A DNA stretch of 41,309 bases from Sporichthya brevicatena (GTDB lineage: Bacteria; Actinomycetota; Actinomycetes; Sporichthyales; Sporichthyaceae), in NCBI RefSeq assembly GCF_039525035.1, contig NZ_BAAAHE010000034.1, positions 1-41,309 on the forward strand. The letters are read 5' to 3'. Of this stretch, positions 25,413-34,128 are shown in pieces (the stretch's first letter is position 1; each line of letters starts with the position of its first letter). The position numbers and the translations under genes were made by a program. The notes below the pieces were generated by a model. It was not told where the DNA came from. It did not search any database and was given only the letters and a program-made list of their open reading frames with translations.

Positions 25413-26642
25413 ATGAGCGAGCCCGCAGCGTCCGCCAGCGAACCCACGTACCCGGTTGTCGATTTCGCGCCGCTGGACCCGCGGGTGCACGACGACTACT
25501 GGAACGTGCTGACCGAGGTTCGGGAGAAGTGCCCAGTCGGTTGGTCGACGTCGCAGTGGAGCATGACCGAGTCGGGTCAGTGGATCATCAACACCCACCG
25601 GGACGTGATGGCCGCGGCGACGGACTGGCAGACCTTCAGCAGCGCCGACGGTGTGTCCTCGGTTCAGTTGCCGCTCGACATTCTTCGCCTGATCCCTGTC
25701 GAGACCGACCCGCCCACCCACCGCGAGATCCGGAAGGCCCTTAATCCGTTCTTCACCCCGTACGCGTTGGAGGAGAAGGTCGGGGAGATCAACGAGGTCG
25801 TGGCGGGCCTGCTGGAGGGCTGTCTGGCCCAGGAGGGCCCAGTGGACTTCGTGTCGTCGTTCACCGCGAAGCTGCCGCCGGTGGTGTTCCTCGGTCCAGG
25901 GTTCCTGGACTCGACGGAGGAGCAGGGGCGCCAGCTGTTGGAACTGGTCGACATCATGCTCACCAAGCCCGAACTGACGATGGAGGCGGCGCCCAAGCTG
26001 CTGGCGTGGTGCGGGGAGCTGCTGGAGAGCCGTCGTGCCGCCGGACGTAAGGAGGACCTCGCCGGCGTCATCGCTCACATGGGGTTCGGTGAGGGCGGCC
26101 TGCACATGGACGAGAAGCAGCGCATCGAGACCATCAACCTCGCTGTCATGGCGGGCATGGAGACGACCATGGGCGGCCTCGGAGCGACCGCGTGGCTCCT
26201 GGGAACCCGTCCGGAACTCCGCGCCCGCCTGCGCGACGCCGACGAGCGCACCATCGACCGCGCCATCGAGGAGTTCCTGCGCTTCGCGACGCCCGTTTCG
26301 CAGCTGTCGCGAACGGCGACCAAGGACGTCGAGATGGGTGGATGCCCGATCCAGAAGGGCGACCGCGTGATGCTGAACTGGGCTGCGGCCAACCTGGACC
26401 CGGCGCAATTCCCGGATCCGCTCACGATCGACATCGACCGACCGAACGTGGCGTCCCACGTAGCGTTCGGAAGCGGTATTCACCGCTGCCTCGGCGCGCA
26501 CCTCGCTCGCCGGGAGATCAAGGCGATGGTTCGGGCAATCTGTGCTCTGTCACGCTTCGAGGTCGTTCCCGACGCCGAGATCAAGTGGCGCGCGTCGATG
26601 GCCCGCGGGCCAGTGGCTGTCCCCGTCCTGCTTGCTCGCTAA
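25413..26642 (+). CDS. cytochrome P450
   Basis: Predicted 409 residues, ATG 25413 after GAGAGGAA. The I-helix reads AGMETT (247-252), ExxR is E287-R290 and the heme loop is FGSGIHRCLGAHLAR with Cys359 as the axial ligand. It is a soluble bacterial class I P450 that needs a ferredoxin and a reductase. A ferredoxin lies two genes upstream in the same unit, and an FprB-like reductase is in the next unit. It should hydroxylate a hydrophobic substrate. It ends 10 bases before a strong hairpin. Confidence 0.92.
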   Translation: MSEPAASASEPTYPVVDFAPLDPRVHDDYWNVLTEVREKCPVGWSTSQWSMTESGQWIINTHRDVMAAATDWQTFSSADGVSSVQLPLDILRLIPVETDPPTHREIRKALNPFFTPYALEEKVGEINEVVAGLLEGCLAQEGPVDFVSSFTAKLPPVVFLGPGFLDSTEEQGRQLLELVDIMLTKPELTMEAAPKLLAWCGELLESRRAAGRKEDLAGVIAHMGFGEGGLHMDEKQRIETINLAVMAGMETTMGGLGATAWLLGTRPELRARLRDADERTIDRAIEEFLRFATPVSQLSRTATKDVEMGGCPIQKGDRVMLNWAAANLDPAQFPDPLTIDIDRPNVASHVAFGSGIHRCLGAHLARREIKAMVRAICALSRFEVVPDAEIKWRASMARGPVAVPVLLAR

Positions 26643-26652
26643 GGCTCTCAGA

Positions 26653-26682
26653 GACGGCGGGTCAATGACTTGACCCGCCGTC
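26653..26682 (+). terminator. hairpin terminator after P450 gene
   Basis: A perfect 12-bp stem: GACGGCGGGTCA (26653-26664) pairs with TGACCCGCCGTC (26671-26682) around a 6-base loop. Only two Ts follow, so termination may be weak or Rho-assisted. The -35 box of the next unit (TTGACC, 26670-26675) lies inside its 3' arm. Confidence 0.7.
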
Positions 26683-26730
26683 TTGGCGTCGCGATACTGG
26701 ACAAAAGGACAAGAATTGTCAGAACGTCAC
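26670..26730 (+). promoter_or_regulatory. promoter and operator of the BVMO unit
   Basis: TTGACC (26670-26675) and GATACT (26693-26698) are 17 bases apart. The operator-like element at 26707-26730 covers the expected start site. Its core is a perfect inverted repeat, GACAA-GAA-TTGTC (26708-26720), followed by CGTCAC with GTC at +17. The same promoter pair with the same spacing occurs at 34050-34078. Confidence 0.68.
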
Positions 26731-26744
26731 CACCGGAGCTCTCC

Positions 26745-28724
26745 ATGACCGTGCACGCGCCGTCGCCCGTCGACGCGGGAATCGACGACGCCGCCGTGCG
26801 GGCCGCCGTGGCGGAGGCCAACGTCCCCACGTTGCTGATGGTGCTCGTCCACCTGACCGGAGACCTGGCCTGGCTGGAACCGCCGTACCAGCCCACGCGG
26901 ACCAAGGGCATGGCGGACCACGACGACGGGGGACTTCCGTCCGAGGTGCAGGTCACCGTTCGCAGTGCGGCTGCCGAGGCGATCGTGGCCTGGCGTCGCG
27001 GTCGTCCGATGGCCCTCCCGAACCCGGACCCTGAGCTCCTGGTCCGCATGCTGGGCGTCAGCATGGGTGAGCAGGTCCCGTCCGAGTACGGCGAGGTCCT
27101 CCTGGAGGAACTCTCTGCCGGAATCGGAACGTCCCCGCCGCCGAGCCGGGTGCAGGTACCGACCGGCTTCTCCGCGGTCATCATCGGAGCAGGCATCTCC
27201 GGGGTCGCCGCCGCGGTAAAGCTGCAGGAGCTCGGCATCCCGTTCGTCGTGCTCGAGCGTGCGCCGGCGCCCGGCGGTGTCTGGCGCGACAACCGGTACC
27301 CCGGAGCAGGTGTCGACACTCCGAGTCACCTGTACTCGTACTCCTTCGCGACGAAGGACTGGACTCAGTACTTCGCGATGCGGGACGAGATCGTCGAGTA
27401 CGTCGAGAGCGTCGTCGACGCCCGCGGTCTCGACGCGCACATCCGTTACGGCTGCGAGGTGGAGCTCGCCGAGTTCGACGCCGAGGACTGCCGCTGGTCC
27501 GTCCGAGTTCGCGACACGACCGGATCCGTCGAGGTACTGCGACCGAACGTCGTCCTCAGCTGCGTGGGTGCCTTCAACCCCCCGGTGATTCCCCAGGTGC
27601 CGGGTCTCGACTCGTTCGAGGGTCCGCTGTTCCACACGGCCGACTGGCCGGACGACCTGGACATCAACGATAAGTCGGTGATCGTCGTCGGCAGCGGCGC
27701 GAGTGCGATGCAGGTCGTGCCGGCCATCGCGGAGTCCGTGGCGAAGCTGACGATCATTCAGCGATCGCCGCAGTGGGTGCAGCCGTTCGAGAAGCTGCAC
27801 AAGCCGGTGCCGGATGCCCTCCGTGTGCTGTTCCAGGCGGTCCCCGTTTACCGGGCCTGGTACCGACTGCGACTGAGCTGGATCTTCCACGACAAGCTCT
27901 ACCAGGCCCTGCAGCGCGAACCGGGCTGGTCGGACGAGCGGACCATCAACGCCGTCAACGAGATGCACCGGGCGTACTTCACCGACTACATCCGCAGCGA
28001 GATCGGCGACCGGCCGGATCTTCTCGAGAAGGTGGTCCCCAGCTACCCGCCGTTCGGCAAGCGGATGCTTCAGGACAACGGCTGGTTCAAGACTCTGACC
28101 CGGGACAACGTCGAGCTCGTCACTGCCGGCGTGGCCGAGGTTCGGCCCGACGGCGTCGTGACCGCGGACGGCGTCCACCACGCCGGCGACGTCGTGGTGT
28201 TCGCGACCGGGTTCGACGTGGTGCGCTTCGTGTCGACGTTCCGCGTCCTCGGCCGGGACGGCCGGGACCTGCGCCAGGAGTGGGACGACGACGACTGCCG
28301 CGCCTACCTCGGCCTCACGATCCACGGCTTCCCGAACTTCTTCACGGTGTACGGGCCGAACACCCAAACCGGCCACGGTGGCAGTTTCATCTACACGGCG
28401 GAAGCTCAGCTGAACTACATCGCCAGTCTGATCACCGCGATGGTGGAACAGAACCTGGCTGCTGTGGAAGTCCGACAGGACGTGTACCGGGAGTACGCCG
28501 AGACGGTCGACAGGATGCACGAAGGCATGGTCTGGACGCATCCCGCGATGACGACCTACTACCGGAACTCGCGCGGCCGGGTGGTCGCGATCAGCCCATT
28601 CCGCAACGTCGACTTCTGGCGGATGACTCGGGCGGCTGATCTCTCGGAGTACATCGTGGTTCCCCAAGCGGACTCGGCAGCCGCGAACACCTTGGGTCTT
28701 TCGTCGACGGCATCGCATCAATGA
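26745..28724 (+). CDS. type I Baeyer-Villiger monooxygenase, HAPMO-like
   Basis: Predicted 659 residues, ATG 26745. Two Rossmann motifs are present: GAGISG (148-153) for FAD and GSGASA (316-321) for NADPH. Between them the BVMO fingerprint FxGxxxHxxxWP is exact (FEGPLFHTADWP, 291-302). An N-terminal extension of about 140 residues precedes the FAD domain, as in 4-hydroxyacetophenone monooxygenase and related enzymes. It would insert oxygen next to a ketone, giving an ester or lactone. The ketone could come from the SDRs. It heads the unit BVMO, P450, reductase, acyl-CoA synthetase. Confidence 0.92.
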   Translation: MTVHAPSPVDAGIDDAAVRAAVAEANVPTLLMVLVHLTGDLAWLEPPYQPTRTKGMADHDDGGLPSEVQVTVRSAAAEAIVAWRRGRPMALPNPDPELLVRMLGVSMGEQVPSEYGEVLLEELSAGIGTSPPPSRVQVPTGFSAVIIGAGISGVAAAVKLQELGIPFVVLERAPAPGGVWRDNRYPGAGVDTPSHLYSYSFATKDWTQYFAMRDEIVEYVESVVDARGLDAHIRYGCEVELAEFDAEDCRWSVRVRDTTGSVEVLRPNVVLSCVGAFNPPVIPQVPGLDSFEGPLFHTADWPDDLDINDKSVIVVGSGASAMQVVPAIAESVAKLTIIQRSPQWVQPFEKLHKPVPDALRVLFQAVPVYRAWYRLRLSWIFHDKLYQALQREPGWSDERTINAVNEMHRAYFTDYIRSEIGDRPDLLEKVVPSYPPFGKRMLQDNGWFKTLTRDNVELVTAGVAEVRPDGVVTADGVHHAGDVVVFATGFDVVRFVSTFRVLGRDGRDLRQEWDDDDCRAYLGLTIHGFPNFFTVYGPNTQTGHGGSFIYTAEAQLNYIASLITAMVEQNLAAVEVRQDVYREYAETVDRMHEGMVWTHPAMTTYYRNSRGRVVAISPFRNVDFWRMTRAADLSEYIVVPQADSAAANTLGLSSTASHQ

Positions 28725-28736
28725 GGAGTTGAGGAC

Positions 28737-29993
28737 ATGGCCTCGGTGGACAAGGCACAGGAAGCCGCCGCGCCGGCGGACTACGCGTCGCCCGGCGTTG
28801 CGGCCTGCCCGTACGACTTCTACGACCGCGCGCGGGTCGAGACGCCCGCCTACCCCGTCCCCGCCATGGGCGGGTTCATGGTGACGCGGTACGACACGGT
28901 GTGCGCCGTCGCAAAGGACACTGCGACATTCAGCAGTTTGCGTCCGACGATGGGGGCCGGCGACCCCGAGTTCGACGCCATCCGCGCCAACGGCTACCCC
29001 GCCGTGGCTGCACTCGTGACGTGTGACCCGCCGGAGCACATGCGTTACCGGAAGCTGGTCAACAAGCCTTTCACACCGAAGTCGACCCTGGCGCATGAGC
29101 ACCTGATCCGGAAGACGGTCGCCGACCTCATCGACCGGTTCGAGGCCGACGGGCACGTCGAGATCATGAGCCAGTTCGCACTGCCGTTCCCGACCACGAT
29201 CATCGGCGCGATCCTGGGGGTTCCCGAGGACGGCCTGCAGAACTTCGGCCGCTGGGCCGACATCATCGCGGAGATGGCATCCGGGGCACTGCCTCGCGAG
29301 CGCGGCCTCGAGTGCGCCCGCGGGATGGTTGAGATGCAGCTCTACTTCGCCGACCTGATCGAGCAGCGGCGGGCCGAACCGGGCGACGACCTCCTCAGCG
29401 CGATGATCACGGCGAGGGCCGACGAGGAACGGCCGCTCGACCTGCCGGAGATCCTCGAACTGATCCGAATCTTCGTGGCCGGTGGGACCGAGAGCACGGC
29501 GAGTCTGCTCGGGTCGGCGATGTACCTGCTGCTGACGCACCCCGAGCAGTTCGAGGCCGTGCTCGCCGACTTCAGCCTGATTCCCGCGATGCTGGAGGAG
29601 GTCCTGCGCCTGGAGTCGCCGGTGCAGTGGAACCCGCGGATGGTCTACACCGAGGGCGCGCAGATCGGCGACGTCCCGATTCCGGCCAACTCGCGCGTGA
29701 TGCTCGGCTGGGGTGCGGCGAATCGCGACCCCGAGATCTACGGTCCGGACGCCGACCGCTTCGACATCTTCCGGAAGGGCCCGAGCCACACGGCATTCGG
29801 GCACGCCAACCACATGTGCCTCGGTGCACCGTTGGCCCGGCTCGAAGCCCGGATCGCCTGTGAGCAACTCTTCTCGCGGCTGGAGGACATCCAGCTGGCC
29901 GTGGCTGCGGAAGACGTCCAGTTCGTGGCTCACGGCGTCGTCCGGCGGGTGACGGGGCTGCCGCTGACCTTCCGCCCGGCGCGTAAGGATTGA
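28737..29993 (+). CDS. cytochrome P450 with variant heme loop
   Basis: Predicted 418 residues, ATG 28737 after GAGGAG. The I-helix is AGGTEST (248-254), ExxR is E288-R291 and the axial ligand is Cys361. The heme loop reads FGHANHMCLG, where Ala replaces the usually conserved Gly of FGxGxHxC. The rest of the fold is complete, so it is probably active. It differs clearly from the P450 at 25413-26642. The reductase gene follows after 4 bases, which suggests a direct electron path. Confidence 0.9.
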   Translation: MASVDKAQEAAAPADYASPGVAACPYDFYDRARVETPAYPVPAMGGFMVTRYDTVCAVAKDTATFSSLRPTMGAGDPEFDAIRANGYPAVAALVTCDPPEHMRYRKLVNKPFTPKSTLAHEHLIRKTVADLIDRFEADGHVEIMSQFALPFPTTIIGAILGVPEDGLQNFGRWADIIAEMASGALPRERGLECARGMVEMQLYFADLIEQRRAEPGDDLLSAMITARADEERPLDLPEILELIRIFVAGGTESTASLLGSAMYLLLTHPEQFEAVLADFSLIPAMLEEVLRLESPVQWNPRMVYTEGAQIGDVPIPANSRVMLGWGAANRDPEIYGPDADRFDIFRKGPSHTAFGHANHMCLGAPLARLEARIACEQLFSRLEDIQLAVAAEDVQFVAHGVVRRVTGLPLTFRPARKD

Positions 29994-29997
29994 CCAG

Positions 29998-31677
29998 ATG
30001 ACCTTCGTCATCACTGCGCGTTGCTGCAACGACGCGTCCTGCGTTCCGGTCTGTCCGGTGAACTGCATCCACCCCGCGCCGGGGGAGCCTGGGTACCTCA
30101 CCACGGAGATGCTTTTCATCGACCCGGAGTCGTGCATCGAGTGCTCGGCCTGTGTCCAGGTGTGTCCGGTGGACGCCATCAAGGCCGAGGAGGACCTGGA
30201 AGGCGCTGAGACGCAGTATCTCGACATCAATGCCGCGTTCTACGCCCGCAATCCCCTGGAAAGCTTCGGCGACCCGCCGGTCCCCGCGCGCTCCGACGTC
30301 GACGTCCGGGGTCTGCGGGTCGCGGTGGTCGGGTCCGGGCCGGCCGGAAGTTACGCGGCGGCCGCCCTGCTCGATCGGCCCGGCGTCGAGGTCGACCTCT
30401 ACGAACGTCTGCTCACGCCGTACGGCCTGGTCCGGTTCGGGATCGCGCCGGACCACCAGCAGACCAAGAAGGTCGTGCAGGCGTACCCGTACAACGCCAT
30501 GCGAGGGCTGCGCCTGCGACTGGGGGTCGAGGTCGGGACGCAGATCACCCACGAAGAACTGTCGCGGTACTACCACGGCGTGATCTACGCCGTCGGAGCC
30601 GACTCGGACCGCCGACTGAGCATCCCCGGCGAGGACCTCGCGGGTTCGTACTCGGCGACCGACTTCGTCGGCTGGTACAACGGCCACCCTGCGCGGGCGG
30701 ATCTTGCGGTCGATCTCAGCGAATGTCGGCGTGTGGTCATTGTCGGCAACGGCAACGTCGCGCTCGACCTCGCCCGCGTGCTGGCCGGCGATGTCGATCG
30801 CCTTGCTGCCACCGACATCGCGGATCACGCGTTGCAGGTGCTGCGGGACAGTGCGGTGGAAGAGGTTGTCGTCCTGGGGCGGCGCGGTGCTGCTCAGGCG
30901 GCCTTCACCACCCCGGAACTGCTGGATCTGCTGGAGTTACCCGGCGTCGAGGTGGTCGTCGACCCGCAGGATCTGGAGCTCGACGAACACACGGCTGCCC
31001 AGGAGGCGTCCGGGACGCTGGATCTGACGGTGGCTCGGAAATTGGCCGTGCTTCGGGAGATCGCGGATCGGCCGGCCGGCGAGGCGTCGACCGGCTACCG
31101 GCGGATTGTCCTTCGCTTCCTGGCCTCGCCCACAGAGGTGCTCGGGGGTGACGGCGTCGACAAGGTCGAGATCGTGCGCAACCGCCTGACGGTCGACCCC
31201 GACGGGTCCGTCACGGCCGTGCCGAGCGGAGAGACCGAGGTCCTCGAAGCGCAGTTGGTGCTGCGATCTGTGGGGTACCGAGGGCAGCCGATCCCTGGTC
31301 TTCCGTTCGACGAGCGGCGGGGAACCGTCCCGCACGAGCACGGGCGGGTTCGGGCGGAGTCCGGGGGAGACGCCGGTACGTACGTCACCGGGTGGATCAA
31401 ACGCGGACCGACCGGCGTGGTCGGGACCAACAAGCACTGCGCGTCGGAGACCGTTGCCGCGCTTCTGGAGGACTGGGCCGCGGGTGCGTTGACGCCTCCG
31501 TCCGGAAGTCTGGACGAGCTCGACGCTCTGCTCGCCGAACGCGGGGTCGTCCCGCTCGGACTTCCGGAGTGGTCGAGGATCGACGCGGCCGAACGGAACG
31601 CGGGGGCCTCCGCGGGGCGCCCGCGCGTGAAGCTCGTGACCACCGTTGACCTAGTTGCTGCCGCTTCCGCCGATTGA
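29998..31677 (+). CDS. ferredoxin-NADP reductase with N-terminal 2[4Fe-4S] ferredoxin, FprB-like
   Basis: Predicted 559 residues, ATG 29998. Residues 1-65 are a bacterial ferredoxin domain with cysteines at 10, 15, 19 and 23 and at 46, 49, 52 and 56. From residue 105 follows an adrenodoxin-reductase-type flavoprotein with GSGPAG (112-117, FAD), VIVGNGNVALDLAR (NADP) and the C-terminal GWIKRGPTGVVGTNK. This is the FprB arrangement of actinobacteria. It would pass electrons from NADPH through its own clusters to a ferredoxin or P450. Its position directly behind a P450 supports that; it may also feed the Rieske oxygenase. Confidence 0.9.
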   Translation: MTFVITARCCNDASCVPVCPVNCIHPAPGEPGYLTTEMLFIDPESCIECSACVQVCPVDAIKAEEDLEGAETQYLDINAAFYARNPLESFGDPPVPARSDVDVRGLRVAVVGSGPAGSYAAAALLDRPGVEVDLYERLLTPYGLVRFGIAPDHQQTKKVVQAYPYNAMRGLRLRLGVEVGTQITHEELSRYYHGVIYAVGADSDRRLSIPGEDLAGSYSATDFVGWYNGHPARADLAVDLSECRRVVIVGNGNVALDLARVLAGDVDRLAATDIADHALQVLRDSAVEEVVVLGRRGAAQAAFTTPELLDLLELPGVEVVVDPQDLELDEHTAAQEASGTLDLTVARKLAVLREIADRPAGEASTGYRRIVLRFLASPTEVLGGDGVDKVEIVRNRLTVDPDGSVTAVPSGETEVLEAQLVLRSVGYRGQPIPGLPFDERRGTVPHEHGRVRAESGGDAGTYVTGWIKRGPTGVVGTNKHCASETVAALLEDWAAGALTPPSGSLDELDALLAERGVVPLGLPEWSRIDAAERNAGASAGRPRVKLVTTVDLVAAASAD

Positions 31678-31717
31678 CCGTGTGACCGTGGGACGTCTGA
31701 CCGACCGTAGGAGAACG

Positions 31718-33307
31718 ATGGACCTCGAGACGCCGCTGCCCGTTCTCATCGCCGATCTTGCCGAGAAGGAGCCCGGGCGAACCTTCATCGAGGAGATCGA
31801 CGGCCCGACCCACACGTACGGGGACTTCCATGACTCGGTTCGTCGGTGGGCGGACGGCTTCGCCGCGGTCGGCGTTCAGGCCGAGGCGGTCGTCGCCACC
31901 ATGTTGCCCAACAACATCACCTCGTACCGCTGCTGGCTCGGGCTGAGCTGGCTGCGCGCCATCGAGGTGCCGATCAACCCGCAGTTTCTCGGCCAGACCC
32001 TGGCGTACCCGCTGAATCACTCTCGGGCCGAGGTGCTGGTCATCGCCGAGCGTTTCGTCGAACGCCTGGACCTGCTGCGGGACAGCCTTCCGCACCTGCG
32101 TACCGTCGTGGTGCCGGACGCCACGGGCGCACTCCCGGACCTGCCGTGGCGAGTTCTCTCCGGGGAGGAATTCCTGGCGAACGGGATCCAGGCGAGCTAC
32201 TCGACGCCGAGGTACCACGACACCCACGCGGTCATCTACACCTCCGGGACGACCGGGCCCTCGAAGGGTGTGCTCCAGCCGTGGGTCAACCTGCACGGGA
32301 TGGCGTGGGGCATGTTCCCCGACGACAACCCGGCGAACTACGACAACGGTGCGATCTTCACCTGCTGGCCGACCTTCCACAGCAGCGGCAAGTTCGGCAT
32401 GGTCGCAGCGCCGATGTTCGACCTCCGTATGGTTTTCCGCGAGGGCTTCAGCCTCAGTGCGTTCTGGTCGGACATCCGCAAGTACGGCTGCACACATGCG
32501 CCGCTCCTCGTGGTCTCCGGCCTGCTGATGAACGAGCCGGAGAGGGCGGACGACGCTGACAACCCGTTGGTTCGCGTCGGCATGTACCCGCTGATCCCGG
32601 CCTTCCGCGACTTCGAGCGTCGATTCGGGGTCCGCGTCAGCGCGGGCTTCGGCAACACCGAGGTCGGGTGGGCGGCGACGACGTCCGCGCCGGCGGACCA
32701 CAAGGTCAACGGCCGGCCGGCGCCGGGCTACCACATTCGGATCGCGGACGAGTTCGGCGAAGCGCTCCCGACGGGCACCGTCGGCGAGATCCTCGTCCGC
32801 CACGACAAGCCCTGGCGTCTGAACAAGGGGTATCTCGGGATGCCCGAGGCGACGGCAGACGCCTGGCGGGACGGCTGGTTCCACACCGGGGACGCGGGCC
32901 GCTTCGACGAGGAGGGCAACCTCTACTTCGTCGACCGGCTCAAGGACAGCCTGCGCCGCCGCGGGCACAACATCTCGAGTTTCGAGGTTGAGGCCGAGGC
33001 CCTCGCGCATCCCGACGTCGTCGAGGCCGCGTGCGTGGGTGTCCCGTCCGAGCTCGCGCACGAGAACGACGCGGTCAAGGATGACGACGTGAAGGTCTTC
33101 GTCGTCCTGGCCGAGGGCTCGACGCTGACGGGGGAGCAGTTGGTGGAGTTCCTGCTGCCGCGGGCGCCGAAGTTCATGGTCCCGCGCTACGTGGAGATCG
33201 TCCCCGCGCTTCCGAAGACGCCCACGGGCAAGGTGAAGAAGGTCGACCTCCGTAACCAGGTGGCCGGACCGACGTGCTACGACCGGGGACCGGACCGACG
33301 TCGGTAA
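31718..33307 (+). CDS. AMP-forming acyl-CoA synthetase
   Basis: Predicted 529 residues, ATG 31718 after GTAGGAGAA. ANL-family motifs: YTSGTTGPSKGV, GFGNTEVGW, GWFHTGDAGRFDEEG, DRLKDSLRRRGHNISSFEVE, and a C-terminal Lys region TPTGKVKKVDL. It resembles carnitine/crotonobetaine-CoA ligase-like synthetases (the CaiC group), but the substrate is open. It lies at the end of the BVMO unit. Its stop codon is inside a large hairpin shared with the convergent TetR gene. Confidence 0.87.
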   Translation: MDLETPLPVLIADLAEKEPGRTFIEEIDGPTHTYGDFHDSVRRWADGFAAVGVQAEAVVATMLPNNITSYRCWLGLSWLRAIEVPINPQFLGQTLAYPLNHSRAEVLVIAERFVERLDLLRDSLPHLRTVVVPDATGALPDLPWRVLSGEEFLANGIQASYSTPRYHDTHAVIYTSGTTGPSKGVLQPWVNLHGMAWGMFPDDNPANYDNGAIFTCWPTFHSSGKFGMVAAPMFDLRMVFREGFSLSAFWSDIRKYGCTHAPLLVVSGLLMNEPERADDADNPLVRVGMYPLIPAFRDFERRFGVRVSAGFGNTEVGWAATTSAPADHKVNGRPAPGYHIRIADEFGEALPTGTVGEILVRHDKPWRLNKGYLGMPEATADAWRDGWFHTGDAGRFDEEGNLYFVDRLKDSLRRRGHNISSFEVEAEALAHPDVVEAACVGVPSELAHENDAVKDDDVKVFVVLAEGSTLTGEQLVEFLLPRAPKFMVPRYVEIVPALPKTPTGKVKKVDLRNQVAGPTCYDRGPDRRR

Positions 33308-33323
33308 GACGCTCGGTCCGGTC
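33288..33323. terminator. bidirectional hairpin between convergent genes
   Basis: GACCGGACCGA (33288-33298) pairs perfectly with TCGGTCCGGTC (33313-33323). Inside, CGTC and GACG extend the stem around GGTAA, with one unpaired C. It sits over the stop of the acyl-CoA synthetase and 9 bases beyond the stop of the TetR gene. It could end transcription from both sides. No T-tract is present. Confidence 0.6.
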
Positions 33324-33331
33324 GACGGTAG

Positions 33332-33994
33332 CTACCGGCGGCTCTTGCTGGTCTTGCTGGTGGCACGCGGCGCCTTCGTCTCCTCTGGCGCATAGTCGGG
33401 GGAGACGAAGGCAGGGACGACGAACTGTCGGACCAGCTCGCGCATGGCCTTGGGGTTCGGGATCTCCTCGCGGTCCAGGATGCTCATGAGCATCAGCCCG
33501 ACGCTGCCCAACCACACGTGGATGTCGTGCCGGCTCAGGCTGGACCGCAGTTCGCCGCGCTTCTCGGCGGCGTCGAGGAACGGGTCCCAGAACTCGGCTG
33601 TCAGCGTCGCGAACGCGTCAGTGTCGGCGACCCGGCGACCGAAGTCGCTGTCGTCCATCGACGCGAGGTAGCGGGTGAATTCGTCCCGGTGGCCGTGCTC
33701 GGCGATGTAGACGAGGCCCTCCACGAGCCCTTCTTCGACGGTGGGGAACTGGTCGATGAACTTGCGAGCGCGCTCGGTCAGTGCGCGTGAACGTTCGTCA
33801 AGAAGGGCGAGGAGCAGGTCCTCGCGGTCCGCGAAATAGCGGTACACGCTCGGGCGTGAGATGCCCGCTTCGCGCGCGATGTCATCCATCGTCGTCTTGC
33901 GGATGCCGTGGCGCTGGATGCAACGTTCGGCGGCGCGCAGCACCGTCCCCCGCACGTCGCCATTGCTGGTTCGGGAGCTGCTGCGTCGGGACAA
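33332..33994 (-). CDS. TetR family regulator, candidate master repressor of the cluster
   Basis: Predicted 220 residues. The start is probably TTG 33994 with AGGAGG 4 bases upstream; longer frames would translate through the promoter and operator. The helix-turn-helix is at about 33-54 (KTTMDDIAREAGISRPSVYRYF), and the C-terminal domain should bind a small molecule, perhaps a CoA ester or the inducing substrate. It diverges from the amidohydrolase unit. The 134-base gap holds a perfect 7-bp inverted repeat (34028-34044) in its own promoter and a related element in the opposite promoter. The same element occurs at the other units of the window, which makes this the best candidate for their common regulator. 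Its C-terminus is Lys/Arg/Ser/Thr-rich. Confidence 0.88.
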   Translation of the reverse strand: MSRRSSSRTSNGDVRGTVLRAAERCIQRHGIRKTTMDDIAREAGISRPSVYRYFADREDLLLALLDERSRALTERARKFIDQFPTVEEGLVEGLVYIAEHGHRDEFTRYLASMDDSDFGRRVADTDAFATLTAEFWDPFLDAAEKRGELRSSLSRHDIHVWLGSVGLMLMSILDREEIPNPKAMRELVRQFVVPAFVSPDYAPEETKAPRATSKTSKSRR

Positions 33995-34017
33995 GGAGCC
34001 TCCTGAAGGTCGATCAC

Positions 34018-34044
34018 ATGATACAGCGTGACAAAGGTTGTCAC
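34018..34044 (-). promoter_or_regulatory. autoregulatory operator and -10 box of the TetR gene
   Basis: GTGACAA-AGG-TTGTCAC (34028-34044) is a perfect 7-bp inverted repeat with a 3-base spacer, the cleanest operator in the window. On the minus strand a -10-like TATCAT lies at 34018-34023, so the repeat falls in the promoter spacer region. Read on that strand, the element also keeps ACA and GTC at +9, and has GTA in place of GTC at +17. Confidence 0.68.
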
Positions 34045-34049
34045 AGCGC

Positions 34050-34112
34050 TTGACGGCCTCCCGTGTGCGACGGATACTGCTGACTAAGTAACAAGAATCG
34101 TCAGTCTGTCGC
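34050..34112 (+). promoter_or_regulatory. promoter and operator of the amidohydrolase-mftD unit
   Basis: TTGACG (34050-34055) and GATACT (34073-34078) are 17 bases apart, matching the BVMO promoter box for box. The element at 34089-34112 begins TAACAAGAATCGTCAG and has GTC at +17 (34108). GAAGG (34116-34120) is the Shine-Dalgarno for GTG 34129. Confidence 0.65.
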
Positions 34113-34128
34113 ATCGAAGGTGGGCCTG

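Noticed and set aside
26727-30230. Very long open frame on the minus strand (over 1100 codons)
   Set aside because: It is antisense to the BVMO, P450 and reductase genes, which have full motif sets. The frame is open only because of GC-rich codon bias; its product is low-complexity Arg/His/Val/Asp-rich.
31677-31717. Repeated TGACC units before the second acyl-CoA synthetase as another operator copy
   Set aside because: The spacing does not fit the shared element (GTC is at +10, not +9) and the gene is only 40 bases from its neighbour in the same unit.
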